Below, piece after piece: positions 16,435 to 24,240 of a stretch of 64,000 bases of DNA. The DNA is taken from NCBI GenBank assembly GCA_016713235.1, contig JADJPN010000002.1:558001-622000 (forward strand), given 5' to 3'. The stretch is from Hyphomicrobiales bacterium. GTDB lineage: Bacteria > Pseudomonadota > Alphaproteobacteria > Rhizobiales > Xanthobacteraceae. The notes under the pieces were generated by a model. The model did not search any database, was not told the origin of the DNA, and saw nothing but the letters and a program-made list of their open reading frames with translations. Every line of letters starts with the position of its first letter. The first letter of the stretch is position 1. Made by a program: the position numbers and the translations under genes.

Positions 16435-16886
16435 GCGAAAGCCCGCGCGCTAACGGCTCCTTTCTTCCGCTCGCGCGCGCGCTCGATGAACCAGCGGTTC
16501 AACGCGTTTTGCGTGTCGGCCTGTTCGCATTCGCCGGGCAAATCTTTTCGCGTCGGCCCGGAATAACGCGCGTTGGCGAACTCCAGCGTGTTCGCGACCA
16601 CGATCTCAGCCTTTTGCTCCGGCAGGCGGAAATGCAGCGCTTCCTTGGTCGAGGCATTCTCCTCGACATCGACATCCGTGCGGATCGGCTTGTTCGCGCC
16701 GCGCGTGAGCATGCCGTGTTCGGCCCATTGCGCGTGGCGGATTTCGTCGATGCGGAACTCCACATAGACCTTGCCGTCGACGTAAAAGCGGCAGCCGTAA
16801 GTTCCCGTAACATTGGCTTCGGCAGTGCCTGCAATCATGCTCATGCCGAGCGCGCAGCAAAATCCGAATCGCCGGAGTGTGAACAT
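16047..16886 (-). CDS. Exported protein of unknown function, 3' end runs antisense into the VIT1 gene
   Basis: Starts at ATG 16886 after GGGGGAAG, with a signal peptide (GFCCALGMSMIAGTAEA) and a beta-rich domain containing YGCRFYVDGKVYVEFRIDEI. The credible gene extends to about 16450 (~145 residues). The frame then runs on for some 390 bases antisense to the VIT1-type gene with low-complexity composition. A one-base shift near the AAGAAAGG run would put TAG at 16452-16450 and end the gene cleanly. I therefore regard the long tail as a likely artefact. Confidence 0.55.
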   Translation of the reverse strand: MFTLRRFGFCCALGMSMIAGTAEANVTGTYGCRFYVDGKVYVEFRIDEIRHAQWAEHGMLTRGANKPIRTDVDVEENASTKEALHFRLPEQKAEIVVANTLEFANARYSGPTRKDLPGECEQADTQNALNRWFIERARERKKGAVSARAFAYSECPTNLPMSAVAAIATAPQKVTRAAPLRRFAPPACAPSAPRIARKQSVPPEMIQTTCESGANIVSSKGAAAPTAKVIAEVIAASTGCAAVISVIPSSSRACAPSASFAINCFATSSASGFSSPRAT

Positions 16887-17028
16887 GCTTCCCCCGTTGC
16901 TGATGGTGTGATTTCCGCGAGTGTGGATTACGCGTGCGGCCGGGGCAATTCCGCGTCTCGTCGCAGCGCAGAATGACGCGGGCCTGCGCAATCGCGTAGA
17001 AATACGCTCTGGAAGCTAGGAGAGCGAG

Positions 17029-17487
17029 ATGGTGAAGAACAAACCCGCGCATGTGAGCGAAGCGGCGGCGGAGGCGCGCGTGCGGCACTTCGTGAACCAC
17101 GCTGGCAACTTGCTGGTCGAAGGCTTTCATCTGCTCGGGCTGTTTGCGATCGGTGCTTCGACCGTGTGGGCCGCGGTCGCGACGTTTCTCGCGATGGTGA
17201 ACAAGGGCACGGCCTCTATCGAGGATCTATTGCTGCTCTTCATCTATCTGGAGATCGGCGCGATGGTCGGCATCTATTTCAAGACCAATCGCATGCCGGT
17301 GCGCTTTCTGATCTATGTCGCGATCACGGCCGTCACGCGCCATGTCGTCGTTGTCGTCACCACGCACAAAGTACCCGAGATGGAAACGCTGCTCACCGCC
17401 GGCGCGATCCTTATCCTTGCGCTTGCGGTCGTGGCGCTGCGCCTTCGGTCTTACTATCTGCCGTCGGCGTCGAGCGGGAAACCTTAG
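17029..17487 (+). CDS. PsiE family membrane protein
   Basis: A 152-residue protein with four hydrophobic helices and the PsiE (phosphate-starvation-inducible E) pattern LLLLFIYLEIGAMVGIYFKTNRMPVR, then ITAVTRHVV. E. coli psiE is Pho-regulated; function is unknown, and I see no Pho box here. AGGAGAG precedes the ATG at normal spacing. It is convergent with the small exported protein gene at 17620, with a bidirectional terminator between. Confidence 0.85.
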   Translation: MVKNKPAHVSEAAAEARVRHFVNHAGNLLVEGFHLLGLFAIGASTVWAAVATFLAMVNKGTASIEDLLLLFIYLEIGAMVGIYFKTNRMPVRFLIYVAITAVTRHVVVVVTTHKVPEMETLLTAGAILILALAVVALRLRSYYLPSASSGKP

Positions 17488-17570
17488 TTTCACTCCGATA
17501 TTGGCGGGAAGACGTAGTACTTTTATCCGCGAATGGCCTGGAGGCCACGTGCTTGCGCGCTAAAGAAAAA

Positions 17571-17598
17571 CCCCGCCGGTTTCCCGACGGGGTTTTTT
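17571..17598. terminator. Bidirectional terminator between psiE-like gene and 17620 gene
   Basis: Stem ccccgccgg/cccgacgggg with one mismatch, six T on the plus side (17593-17598) and an A-rich run on the other side, so it can serve both converging genes. Confidence 0.85.
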
Positions 17599-17619
17599 AT
17601 TTCTGACTGAAATCAGAAA

Positions 17620-17832
17620 TTAGCAGGGGCGGCATTGGCCGCGGCGGCCGCGATACCAGCCCCAGCCGCAACCATCGCGTGGCGCGTTGCGATAGCAGCG
17701 GACCTGTTCGGTCTGCGACGTCACATCGGGCGCGCCACCCTTCGTGAAGGCAGCAGCATTCGCCTGCCAGGCGGCGGCACCGCCCACAACAAAAGCCGCG
17801 GCGAGGGCGGCGGAAATAATCGTATTGCGCAT
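17620..17832 (-). CDS. Small exported Gly/Arg/Cys-rich protein
   Basis: A 70-residue protein from ATG 17832, preceded by a strong AAGGAGGA site. The signal peptide (ISAALAAAFVVGGAAAWQANA) leaves a mature part of ~45 residues ending GCGWGWYRGRRGQCRPC, with four cysteines that could form two disulfides. Similar short exported proteins are common in Hyphomicrobiales, without known function. It is divergent from the Tat-signal/radical SAM pair across a 244-bp gap. Confidence 0.75.
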   Translation of the reverse strand: MRNTIISAALAAAFVVGGAAAWQANAAAFTKGGAPDVTSQTEQVRCYRNAPRDGCGWGWYRGRRGQCRPC

Positions 17833-18032
17833 GGGAGTCCTCCTTCTCCGGTGTTCGGAGTCTCCGATAACTACCAAGGAGGATTTTGGTTCGCACGAAG
17901 TCTGATCGAACGGCAACGCAAACGGCAACAACGCGGGCTGCCGCGATTTCCACCGCGCCTCCACCCCCTCGCTCGCAATAATTTCAGTCAGGCTATTTAC
18001 AATTAATGGGAGCATGAATACACAATACAACC

Positions 18033-18066
18033 TATGCGGGCAATTGGTATTTTCGCCCGCTGCATA
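18033..18066 (+). promoter_or_regulatory. Stem-loop just upstream of the 18077 ribosome-binding site
   Basis: Arms tatgcgggc (18033-18041) and gcccgc plus ata (18055-18066, small bulge) fold around an A/T-rich loop and end next to the GGGG ribosome-binding site. It could modulate translation of the small protein. Structure is seen, role is speculative. Confidence 0.35.
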
Positions 18067-18076
18067 GGGGATTTTC

Positions 18077-18403
18077 ATGACCGACAAAGCATTTCCAAAG
18101 AACGATCAGGGCATCGATGTAACGCGCCGCAAATCGCTGAAATCTCTTGCCGCGATCGGGGTTTCCGGCGCCGGCATTGGCCTGGCGGGGACAGCGATCG
18201 CGCAAACCAAAAATCTCAGTGATGGCGAATTGAAACAGATCACGACGAATCCGGACGCTTTCTTTAAAGACCCAAACAACCGCTCGAAGGCGCTCGGCAT
18301 TTCCGAACAGAATCTCAAGATTCAGCTGAACGACTACGCAAAGAAGAACAATCTCGATACGCGAGCATTCATCAAGGAAGTCATCAAGACCATCGAGCCC
18401 TGA
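18077..18403 (+). CDS. Small Tat-signal protein paired with a radical SAM enzyme
   Basis: A 108-residue protein. Its N-terminus holds a twin-arginine-type motif TRRKSLKSLAAIG followed by a hydrophobic stretch ending AGTAIAQ. The mature part (~65 residues) is charged, Asn/Lys-rich and cysteine-free, with an Asn-rich turn DPNNRSKALGI and a helical tail. I do not recognise the family. The stop is 9 bp from the radical SAM start, so the two are an operon. It may be the substrate of that enzyme (a RiPP-like precursor) or simply an exported partner. Confidence 0.75.
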   Translation: MTDKAFPKNDQGIDVTRRKSLKSLAAIGVSGAGIGLAGTAIAQTKNLSDGELKQITTNPDAFFKDPNNRSKALGISEQNLKIQLNDYAKKNNLDTRAFIKEVIKTIEP

Positions 18404-18412
18404 GGATCGATC

Positions 18413-19492
18413 ATGGCGAGCGATCAACTGCCGGACTATGGCCGGCATCTCGCGGTTTCGATTACGAATGCGTGCCCGCTTCAATGCGGGCACTGCATTT
18501 CGAATTCCTCGCCGAAATCGCGTCAGGGCTTTCAGGGCCTCGCCGAAAACTTTGCGGGCTTTCTCGACCTTTGGCCGAAGGCCCGGCATGTCACGCTGAC
18601 TGGCGGAGAGCCGTTCTACGATCTTGCGGGCATGAAGCTGTTTTTAGAGCTTTGCGTGCAGCGCGAGGTACGCGCGGGCGCGATTACCAGCGGCTATTGG
18701 GCAAAGACGCCGAAAGCGGCGGCGGAAATGCTAAACAAAGTCCCCGGATTACACTCCCTGACCATCAGCTCGGATGTGTTTCATCAGCAGTACGTCTCCG
18801 TCGATTTTATAGCGAACGCCTATCGCGCGGGCAGGGAGCGCGGTCTTCTCACGCATGTCAGGCTGACGGGGCATGCGGAAACGAAAGACGACGAGCGGGA
18901 ACTGCGCGCCAAAATACTCGATTTCTGCGATCGGGAAGATCTGGAAGACGCGTTGCTTGCGCCCTATGGCCGGGCAGAGGAGTTTCGGGAGGAATTGGCA
19001 CGTTCCACTCCGCGCGAAGCAAAGCTCGGACTTTGTCCTTCCTCAGGCCCGCATATTTTCGAGAGTGGCCGCGTCACGCCTTGCTGCAACAGCATCGTTT
19101 CGCTGGAGCAGGAGCATGCGCTGGATTTTGGAAATATCCTGGGTGAGCCTTCTTCGGCGGTTAAAGCTCGTCTTCTGTCGGATGAGTTTTTTCTGACAAT
19201 CAAGATTCTCGGTTTTGATTTTCTAAGAGACTATCTCGATGAGATCGGCGAGCTCGATTTTGCACCGGTTAGTGCGTGCGAATTCTGCTTCCAGCTTTGC
19301 AAGGAGCCTCGTCAATTCCGAAAGCTGGAATCCCTTTTCAAGAATCCCGAGTTCCGGTTTCAGCTTCACGCAATTGCGATCGGCGAATATGGCAATCATT
19401 TTTCAGGAGCGCCGATCAAATCGCTGCTCGCAACGCACGTAACTGGCACCGAGATGGTTCCCGAACTGGAGCAAGCAACTACTCCGGCTTAG
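18413..19492 (+). CDS. Radical SAM protein with C-terminal cysteine motifs (SPASM/twitch-like)
   Basis: A 359-residue radical SAM enzyme. The [4Fe-4S] motif is Cys-x3-Cys-x2-Cys (NACPLQCGHC), and the SAM-binding TGGEPFY follows. The C-terminal part has two more cysteine clusters, LGLCPSSGP with TPCCNS and ACEFCFQLC, which could bind an auxiliary cluster as in SPASM or twitch domains. A GAGGA site overlaps the stop of the preceding small Tat-signal gene, suggesting coupling. Enzymes with this build often modify peptides or proteins. The substrate is unknown; the neighbour is the obvious candidate. Confidence 0.85.
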   Translation: MASDQLPDYGRHLAVSITNACPLQCGHCISNSSPKSRQGFQGLAENFAGFLDLWPKARHVTLTGGEPFYDLAGMKLFLELCVQREVRAGAITSGYWAKTPKAAAEMLNKVPGLHSLTISSDVFHQQYVSVDFIANAYRAGRERGLLTHVRLTGHAETKDDERELRAKILDFCDREDLEDALLAPYGRAEEFREELARSTPREAKLGLCPSSGPHIFESGRVTPCCNSIVSLEQEHALDFGNILGEPSSAVKARLLSDEFFLTIKILGFDFLRDYLDEIGELDFAPVSACEFCFQLCKEPRQFRKLESLFKNPEFRFQLHAIAIGEYGNHFSGAPIKSLLATHVTGTEMVPELEQATTPA

Positions 19493-19499
19493 CTCACGA

Positions 19500-20336
19500 T
19501 TAAACCAGCGCCACCGGCCGCAGCGGCGATCCGGTCGCGCCCTTGATGCGGAGCGGGAGCGTCACGAACGCGAAGTCTGCGCGCCCGCATTGGCTCAGTT
19601 CTTCGAGGTCGAGATTCTCGATGATGTGGATGCCGTTCTGCGCGAGCAGGATGCGGTGCGCGTCCATGGTGATGTCGGTCTGGACGATCTGTTCAAAGCC
19701 GGCGGTATCGTTGCCCACGGCAAACGGTTTCCTGGAGGCGAGCCACTCCGCGCCGCTCGCCGCGACGCCGGGCGTACCCTTGCTGTCGAGGCCGAGATAT
19801 GTGTTCGAATTTGTCCAATGTCTGGTCCAGCCGGTGCGGAGCAGGATCACGTCGCCGGGATGGATCGCGACATTCGCGCTCTTCACTGCGCCCTCCAGAT
19901 CTGCGACCGTGACTTCTTCCGCGGCGGCGAGCGCTTCGACGTTCTTCGTCTTTGCAATGTCCAGCAGCACGCCGCGCCGGAAGATCGGCGCAATCGTCTC
20001 GACGCCATGTTCTTTGAATAATTGCGTGCCTTGCTGCGCTTCCGCTGCATCGACGCCGCCGTAGAGCTTGCCGTTCTCGGAGACATGGGAGAGCGCATCG
20101 ATATGCGTCGAGGTGTGGGTGCTGGTGATGATCAGTTCGTTCGAGGAGGAGAAGCCGCAGCCGCGATGGATGTCGCCGTGACGATTGTTCAGCGTGATAT
20201 GAAAGGGCGGGTGGGTCGGATAGATCGGCATGCCTTTTTGCAGCGGATGATCGAGCGCGATCATGCGCGCGCCGCGCGTCAGCGCGAGCCATGCGTCCAC
20301 GTCGAGCTTGCTGCCGCTCCGTTTTCCTTCGTGCAT
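19500..20336 (-). CDS. Cyclase family metal-dependent hydrolase (kynurenine formamidase-like)
   Basis: A 278-residue protein of the putative cyclase family (PF04199), which includes bacterial kynurenine formamidase. The metal-binding motif is THTSTHIDALSH, followed by RGVLLDIA, GDVILLRTGWT and the late NGIHIIENLDLEEL. The ATG is preceded by GGGAGA. No kynurenine pathway genes are near, so the substrate is open. It is convergent with the radical SAM gene (7 bp apart). Confidence 0.85.
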   Translation of the reverse strand: MHEGKRSGSKLDVDAWLALTRGARMIALDHPLQKGMPIYPTHPPFHITLNNRHGDIHRGCGFSSSNELIITSTHTSTHIDALSHVSENGKLYGGVDAAEAQQGTQLFKEHGVETIAPIFRRGVLLDIAKTKNVEALAAAEEVTVADLEGAVKSANVAIHPGDVILLRTGWTRHWTNSNTYLGLDSKGTPGVAASGAEWLASRKPFAVGNDTAGFEQIVQTDITMDAHRILLAQNGIHIIENLDLEELSQCGRADFAFVTLPLRIKGATGSPLRPVALV

Positions 20337-20404
20337 TTGCCGTCTCCCATTTTGCTCGGGAATTTAGCATACTCCTGAACAGAGGTCGCAACGGAGTTCG
20401 CGCC

Positions 20405-20851
20405 ATGACGATTACATTTGCATTCCTGCATCATCTCGCCTTTGTCGCGCTGTTCGTGACGCTCGCCATCGAAATGATTTTGCTCCGTCAACCGCTTACG
20501 CTGGAGAGCGCGCGACGTTTGCAGGTATATGACGGCGTGTACGGCGCAGCCGCGGGCGCCGTGCTCATCATCGGTGGCCTTCGCGTCTATTTCTTCGAGA
20601 AGGGCTGGTATTACTATCTGACCAACCACGCCTTCCTCACCAAGATGGCGATCTTCGTGGCCGTTGGCCTGATCTCTATCATTCCAACCATTGAGTTCAT
20701 GCGCTGGCGCAAGGAAACACGGGCAGGGAAGGTTCCGCAGGTCGATCCCGCGAAGATCCAGCGGCTCCGCAAGATCATTCACTGGGAGCTTGTGGGGCTC
20801 ATGCTGATGCTGCTGTTCGCTGCATGGGCGGCGCGCGGAGCATTCCGCTAA
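20405..20851 (+). CDS. DUF2214 family membrane protein
   Basis: A 148-residue protein with four hydrophobic helices. The family pattern is FLHHLAFVALFVTLAIEM near the N-terminus, YDGVYGAAAGAVLIIGGLRV, and HWELVGLMLMLLFAAWAARG at the end, with histidines in the first helix. Function is unknown. ATG 20405 was chosen because the first membrane helix starts there. Confidence 0.82.
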   Translation: MTITFAFLHHLAFVALFVTLAIEMILLRQPLTLESARRLQVYDGVYGAAAGAVLIIGGLRVYFFEKGWYYYLTNHAFLTKMAIFVAVGLISIIPTIEFMRWRKETRAGKVPQVDPAKIQRLRKIIHWELVGLMLMLLFAAWAARGAFR

Positions 20852-21014
20852 CGCAGCCGAAGCCTACAGGTTCGTCTCGACAAACGCGTTCGCCGGCATC
20901 TACCATCCCTGATTGAGGATGCGGGGTAACGCTTTCAAGGATTTTCCCCCATCGCGGACAGTCGCTGCCGCGAAGCCGGGTTGCGTCACGCCGGAAGGAG
21001 ACAATCTTATTTCT

Positions 21015-21098
21015 ATGGGCGCGTTCTGGATTGTTCCTGCGATTATCTTTTTGTTCTTCGCGTTGTGGATGCTGAGAAGGCGAAGACCGACACCTTAG
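21015..21098 (+). CDS. Possible 27-residue single-pass membrane peptide
   Basis: From ATG 21015 a short frame encodes one hydrophobic helix (WIVPAIIFLFFALWML) and a basic tail RRRRP. AAGGAG at 20995-21000 is strong, but its spacing of about 14 bp is long. The frame is open further upstream without membrane character. The stop overlaps the end of the convergent gene at 21095. The helix-plus-basic-tail form is typical of small membrane proteins; evidence is modest. Confidence 0.35.
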   Translation: MGAFWIVPAIIFLFFALWMLRRRRPTP

Positions 21099-21400
21099 AT
21101 CGCGATCATAATGACGAACCACACCGCACTGCCAATGCGCGCAGTGTTCGCGAATATGGAACCGCTTTCGCGCGCGGCTGCGCGCCAGACCGATACGACA
21201 AGAAATATATTCAACGGCACGACAGCAAAATGCAGAAGCAGACCCAGCCAAAGCGGGCCGTCTTTTGCAAAGACAGCAAGTGCAGCTCCAGTGGCGATAA
21301 GATTGAGTACCGTCGCCCAGCCGATCATATATTCCCAGAAGACGCGGGCGAGGGGTTCCTCGCCGCGCCAAAGAGAAGCGATACGGCTTGGGTTGCTCAT
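21095..21400 (-). CDS. Small membrane protein of unknown function
   Basis: A 101-residue protein with three hydrophobic helices (YMIGWATVLNLIATGAALAV, LLLHFAVVPLNIFLVVSVW, SAVWFVIMIAI). No family is recognised. Its start overlaps the stop of the upstream glutathione S-transferase gene as ATGA, so it is translationally coupled to it. Confidence 0.65.
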   Translation of the reverse strand: MSNPSRIASLWRGEEPLARVFWEYMIGWATVLNLIATGAALAVFAKDGPLWLGLLLHFAVVPLNIFLVVSVWRAAARESGSIFANTARIGSAVWFVIMIAI

Positions 21401-22029
21401 TTGGGCAGCGGGATCGGTCCTGCGTCTTTCGGCACGGCATAGCCCTTGATGACGGCCGGGCGCTTGGCAATCTCGAGGTACCAGCGCTTCACGTTCGGGT
21501 AGTCATTCAAATCCATTTGTTGCCATTCGAAACGCGAAATCCACGGCCAAGTCGCAATGTCGGCAATCGAATAATCGCCGGCCATAAATTGCTGGCCTTC
21601 CAGCCGCGTATTCAGAACTTTGTAGAGGCGCTTTGCCTCTTTGCCGTAGCGCTCTTCGGCATACGGAGCCTTGCCTACGTTATACTTCAGAAAATGGTGG
21701 GCTTGGCCGAGCATCGGTCCGACGCCGCCCATCTGCCACATCAGCCATTCGACCACGCGATAGCGCGACTGTGTGTCCTTCGGCATGAACTGACCGGTTT
21801 TCTCGGCCAGATACATCAGGATCGCGCCCGACTCGAACAGCGAAAAATTGGAATCCCGGTCGACGATGGCCGGGATGCGATTGTTCGGGGAGATTTTGAG
21901 GAAGTCAGGCGCGAACTGTTCATCCTTGCCGATGTCGATGGAATGAACCGCGTAGGGCAACCCCATTTCTTCGAGTGCGATGGAAACTTTTCGTCCGTTC
22001 GGCGTTGTCCAGGTGTACAGGTCGATCAT
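21397..22029 (-). CDS. Glutathione S-transferase family protein (YfcG-like)
   Basis: A 210-residue GST. The N-terminal thioredoxin-like domain has YTWTTPNGRKVSIALEEMG, then NRIPAIVD and the glutathione-binding FESGAILMYLAEK. The C-terminal helical domain has GDYSIADIATWPWISR. The TTPNGRKV segment and overall pattern are close to E. coli YfcG, a disulfide-bond reductase-type GST. The start is at ATG 22029. It overlaps the downstream small membrane protein gene. Confidence 0.9.
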   Translation of the reverse strand: MIDLYTWTTPNGRKVSIALEEMGLPYAVHSIDIGKDEQFAPDFLKISPNNRIPAIVDRDSNFSLFESGAILMYLAEKTGQFMPKDTQSRYRVVEWLMWQMGGVGPMLGQAHHFLKYNVGKAPYAEERYGKEAKRLYKVLNTRLEGQQFMAGDYSIADIATWPWISRFEWQQMDLNDYPNVKRWYLEIAKRPAVIKGYAVPKDAGPIPLPK

Positions 22030-22115
22030 TCCGGTTCCTTCGTAGCGCGCGCAGGGGCCGCATTTGTATGTGGGGATAGTATCGCCGAGTCGGGGCTTTA
22101 AACAGGAGGATTTCC

Positions 22116-22388
22116 ATGAATGCTACTATGCAGGCAACGCGGTTCTGGATCGAGATCATCGCGGCTTTGACTATTACGCTTGCGATTGGTGCGGTCTTGT
22201 ATCAGCGCCTTCAGCAAGGCAGCGGTCCCGTCAGCATCCGGACCATCCAGCTGCTCGCGATATCGGTGCTCGCGCCGTTGATTCTGATCCTCGGCCTCGA
22301 ACGGGTACTGGAACCAAGCGCGGTTGGCGCCCTGATCGGCGCGCTGCTCGGCTATCTCTTGTCGGGGATCGGAAACGAGAAGGCTTAG
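22116..22388 (+). CDS. Small two-helix membrane protein
   Basis: A 90-residue protein with a hydrophobic N-terminal helix (FWIEIIAALTITLAIGAVLY) and a second hydrophobic stretch (QLLAISVLAPLILILGLERVL) leading to GALIGALLGYLLSG. AGGAGGA precedes the ATG at ideal spacing. No family is recognised. The stop overlaps the convergent PilZ gene by 4 bp. Confidence 0.7.
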   Translation: MNATMQATRFWIEIIAALTITLAIGAVLYQRLQQGSGPVSIRTIQLLAISVLAPLILILGLERVLEPSAVGALIGALLGYLLSGIGNEKA

Positions 22389-22801
22389 CTGCTCTTCATC
22401 TCAATTTCGGAGATGCGGCGGCGAAGCGCCGCGAGTTCTTTCTCAAGCTTTTCGATGCGCTCAAGCGGGCTCTGCTCGTTCGTGGCGGCGTTGATTGCCG
22501 GGGCAATGGTCGCCGCACCGTGCGCGTCCGTCTTTGCGAAGCTCACGCCGATCTCGGTCCCGTGATTCCACTCGGTTTCGACGCGAGCTGTTTGATCGCG
22601 GTTCGGGATGTGCAGCTCGAAAGCATGGGGCAGGGCCACCGGATCGGTGAACGAAAGACGTGCGCCGTCATCCGTCAGTTCGCGAATGATGCAATCCGCG
22701 CTCTGGTGGCGGTTATTGTAGAATACACGCCCCTGCAAAAAAGTGCGGTGGCGCGGCAGATGGCGGCGCTCTTCCATGTCCGTGGGCTCAGGTACACTCA
22801 T
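22385..22801 (-). CDS. PilZ domain protein
   Basis: A 138-residue protein with an N-terminal PilZ domain, which in other proteins binds cyclic di-GMP. The first motif is RRHLPRHR, followed by DCIIRELTDDGARLSF, where the canonical D/N-x-S-x-x-G is changed (Thr for Ser), so nucleotide binding needs testing. The last ~35 residues (ERIEKLEKELAALRRR) form a coiled coil. Cyclic di-GMP signalling also appears at 41.7-43.9 kb (GGDEF-EAL). Confidence 0.78.
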   Translation of the reverse strand: MSVPEPTDMEERRHLPRHRTFLQGRVFYNNRHQSADCIIRELTDDGARLSFTDPVALPHAFELHIPNRDQTARVETEWNHGTEIGVSFAKTDAHGAATIAPAINAATNEQSPLERIEKLEKELAALRRRISEIEMKSS

Positions 22802-22898
22802 TTCCCAGCATGTTGCGCGCCGTTTCTTAATCCCTCGTTAAGTCATTGATCTCGGGCAGCCCCGCTGGCAAAAAGGCCAGCCTGCCTAGTTCTGGACA

Positions 22899-23795
22899 AT
22901 GCCCGAAACCTCTTCCCGTTCCTTCGAACTGATCGTCAAAACAGCACCCGTGCTGTTCGTGCTGTTCTGGAGCACGGGCTTTATCTGCAACAAGTACGCG
23001 CTGCCGCACACCGATCCCATTACCTTCGTGGCAATCCGGCTCTGTTTCGCGACCCTCGCGATCACACTGCTTGCGTTTGCCATGCGCGCGCCGCTTCCGC
23101 GCGGGCGGGCAATCCAGCACTCGATCGTCAGTGGCGTGCTCGTGCATGGCATGTATCTGACTGGCGTTTGCGTTGCGATGGCGCAGGGGATGCCGGCAGG
23201 GATCGCGGCTCTGGTCGTAGGCCTGCAACCCGTCCTGACTTCAACCCTCGCGAACCGCTTTTTGGGCGAACGCGTCTCGGCTTTGCAATGGGGCGGGCTG
23301 ATCCTGGGCCTGATCGGGCTTTGGCTTGTGGTGCAGGCCAAGGTTTCGGGTGGTACGACGTGGTGGGGCTGGAGCGCGATTGTCGGCTCGCTCGTCGGGA
23401 TCACGGTCGGTACGCTCTATCAGAAGCGTTTCGGCGGCGGCGTGAATTTTCTGTCCTCAATGCCGGTCCAGTATGCGTCCGCCGCAATCTTCGCGGGGAT
23501 CGGCGCGTTTCTGCTGGAGCCGCGAAATGTGAACTGGGCCGGGGAGTTTATCCTGGCGCTGGCATGGCTCGTGATCGTGCTTTCCGGCGCCGCGGTCGTG
23601 TTGCTCTACATTATGATCCGCCGTTCGGCGGCAACGCGCGTGGCCTCGCTGTTCTATCTTACGCCCGCCGTCACGGCGGTGATGTCCTATCTCCTGTTCA
23701 ACGAGCAATTGGGACTCGCTGCGATTGCAGGCATGGCACTTTGCGCGGCAGGCGTGTTGCTGGTGAACTGGAAAGCAGAGCCTGCGGCATCTTGA
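22899..23795 (+). CDS. EamA/DMT-superfamily transporter
   Basis: A 298-residue protein with ten hydrophobic helices arranged as two EamA repeats. The first has FVLFWSTGFICNKYALPHTDP, and the second starts near WWGWSAIVGSLVGITVGTLYQ and ends with the typical ASLFYLTPAVTAVMSYLLFNEQ. Members export metabolites or drugs; the substrate cannot be assigned. It is a stand-alone gene. Confidence 0.88.
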   Translation: MPETSSRSFELIVKTAPVLFVLFWSTGFICNKYALPHTDPITFVAIRLCFATLAITLLAFAMRAPLPRGRAIQHSIVSGVLVHGMYLTGVCVAMAQGMPAGIAALVVGLQPVLTSTLANRFLGERVSALQWGGLILGLIGLWLVVQAKVSGGTTWWGWSAIVGSLVGITVGTLYQKRFGGGVNFLSSMPVQYASAAIFAGIGAFLLEPRNVNWAGEFILALAWLVIVLSGAAVVLLYIMIRRSAATRVASLFYLTPAVTAVMSYLLFNEQLGLAAIAGMALCAAGVLLVNWKAEPAAS

Positions 23796-23858
23796 AGCGC
23801 ATCAAGCGCTAAGCATGGTGGCTTGGTAAACCGTCGTTAACCCAACATTGTCTACTCA

Positions 23859-23883
23859 GATACCTCTGTTCTGATTTGGTATC
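23859..23883 (+). promoter_or_regulatory. Inverted repeat before the 23887 gene
   Basis: GATACC (23859-23864) and GGTATC (23878-23883) form a perfect 6-bp inverted repeat with a 13-bp spacer, three bases upstream of the GTG start. It could be an operator or a translation-blocking hairpin. Confidence 0.35.
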
Positions 23884-23886
23884 GAA

Positions 23887-24234
23887 GTGCAGCTTCCCTC
23901 TTCATCTCGGCCCCGCTGGTTCGATGTGGCGCTTTTAACAGCAGCCGCGCTTTTCAGTTTCGGTCTCGTGGCCGCGATGTCGCTAGCTCCGAAAAAAGAA
24001 TCTACGGGCGTGGCGGTAATCTTCGCGCCATGGACAAGCGCTCGAGAGGCGCTCGCGCTTGCCGCCGAGGCAGGTGGCCGGTTTGTGCGCTTTGGCGCTT
24101 ATGACTTCATCGCAATCATCGAGACCGAAGATCACGACTACGCCCGGCGCGCGCGCGAGAAGGGCGCATGGTTCGTCGCGGATCCGGCCGCGCTCGCGGC
24201 TTGCATGAGGCCCTTTGCAAAAAACAAAGTTTGA
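23887..24234 (+). CDS. Single-pass membrane protein next to a chemotaxis receptor
   Basis: A 115-residue protein starting at GTG 23887. It has an N-terminal membrane helix (VALLTAAALFSFGLVAAMSL) and a ~75-residue soluble part (GVAVIFAPWTSAREALALAA, RFGAYDFIAIIE) that looks like a small alpha/beta domain. No family is recognised. It ends 6 bp before the receptor gene, so a functional link to the receptor is inferred from the operon only. Confidence 0.7.
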   Translation: MQLPSSSRPRWFDVALLTAAALFSFGLVAAMSLAPKKESTGVAVIFAPWTSAREALALAAEAGGRFVRFGAYDFIAIIETEDHDYARRAREKGAWFVADPAALAACMRPFAKNKV

Positions 24235-24240
24235 AGACAC

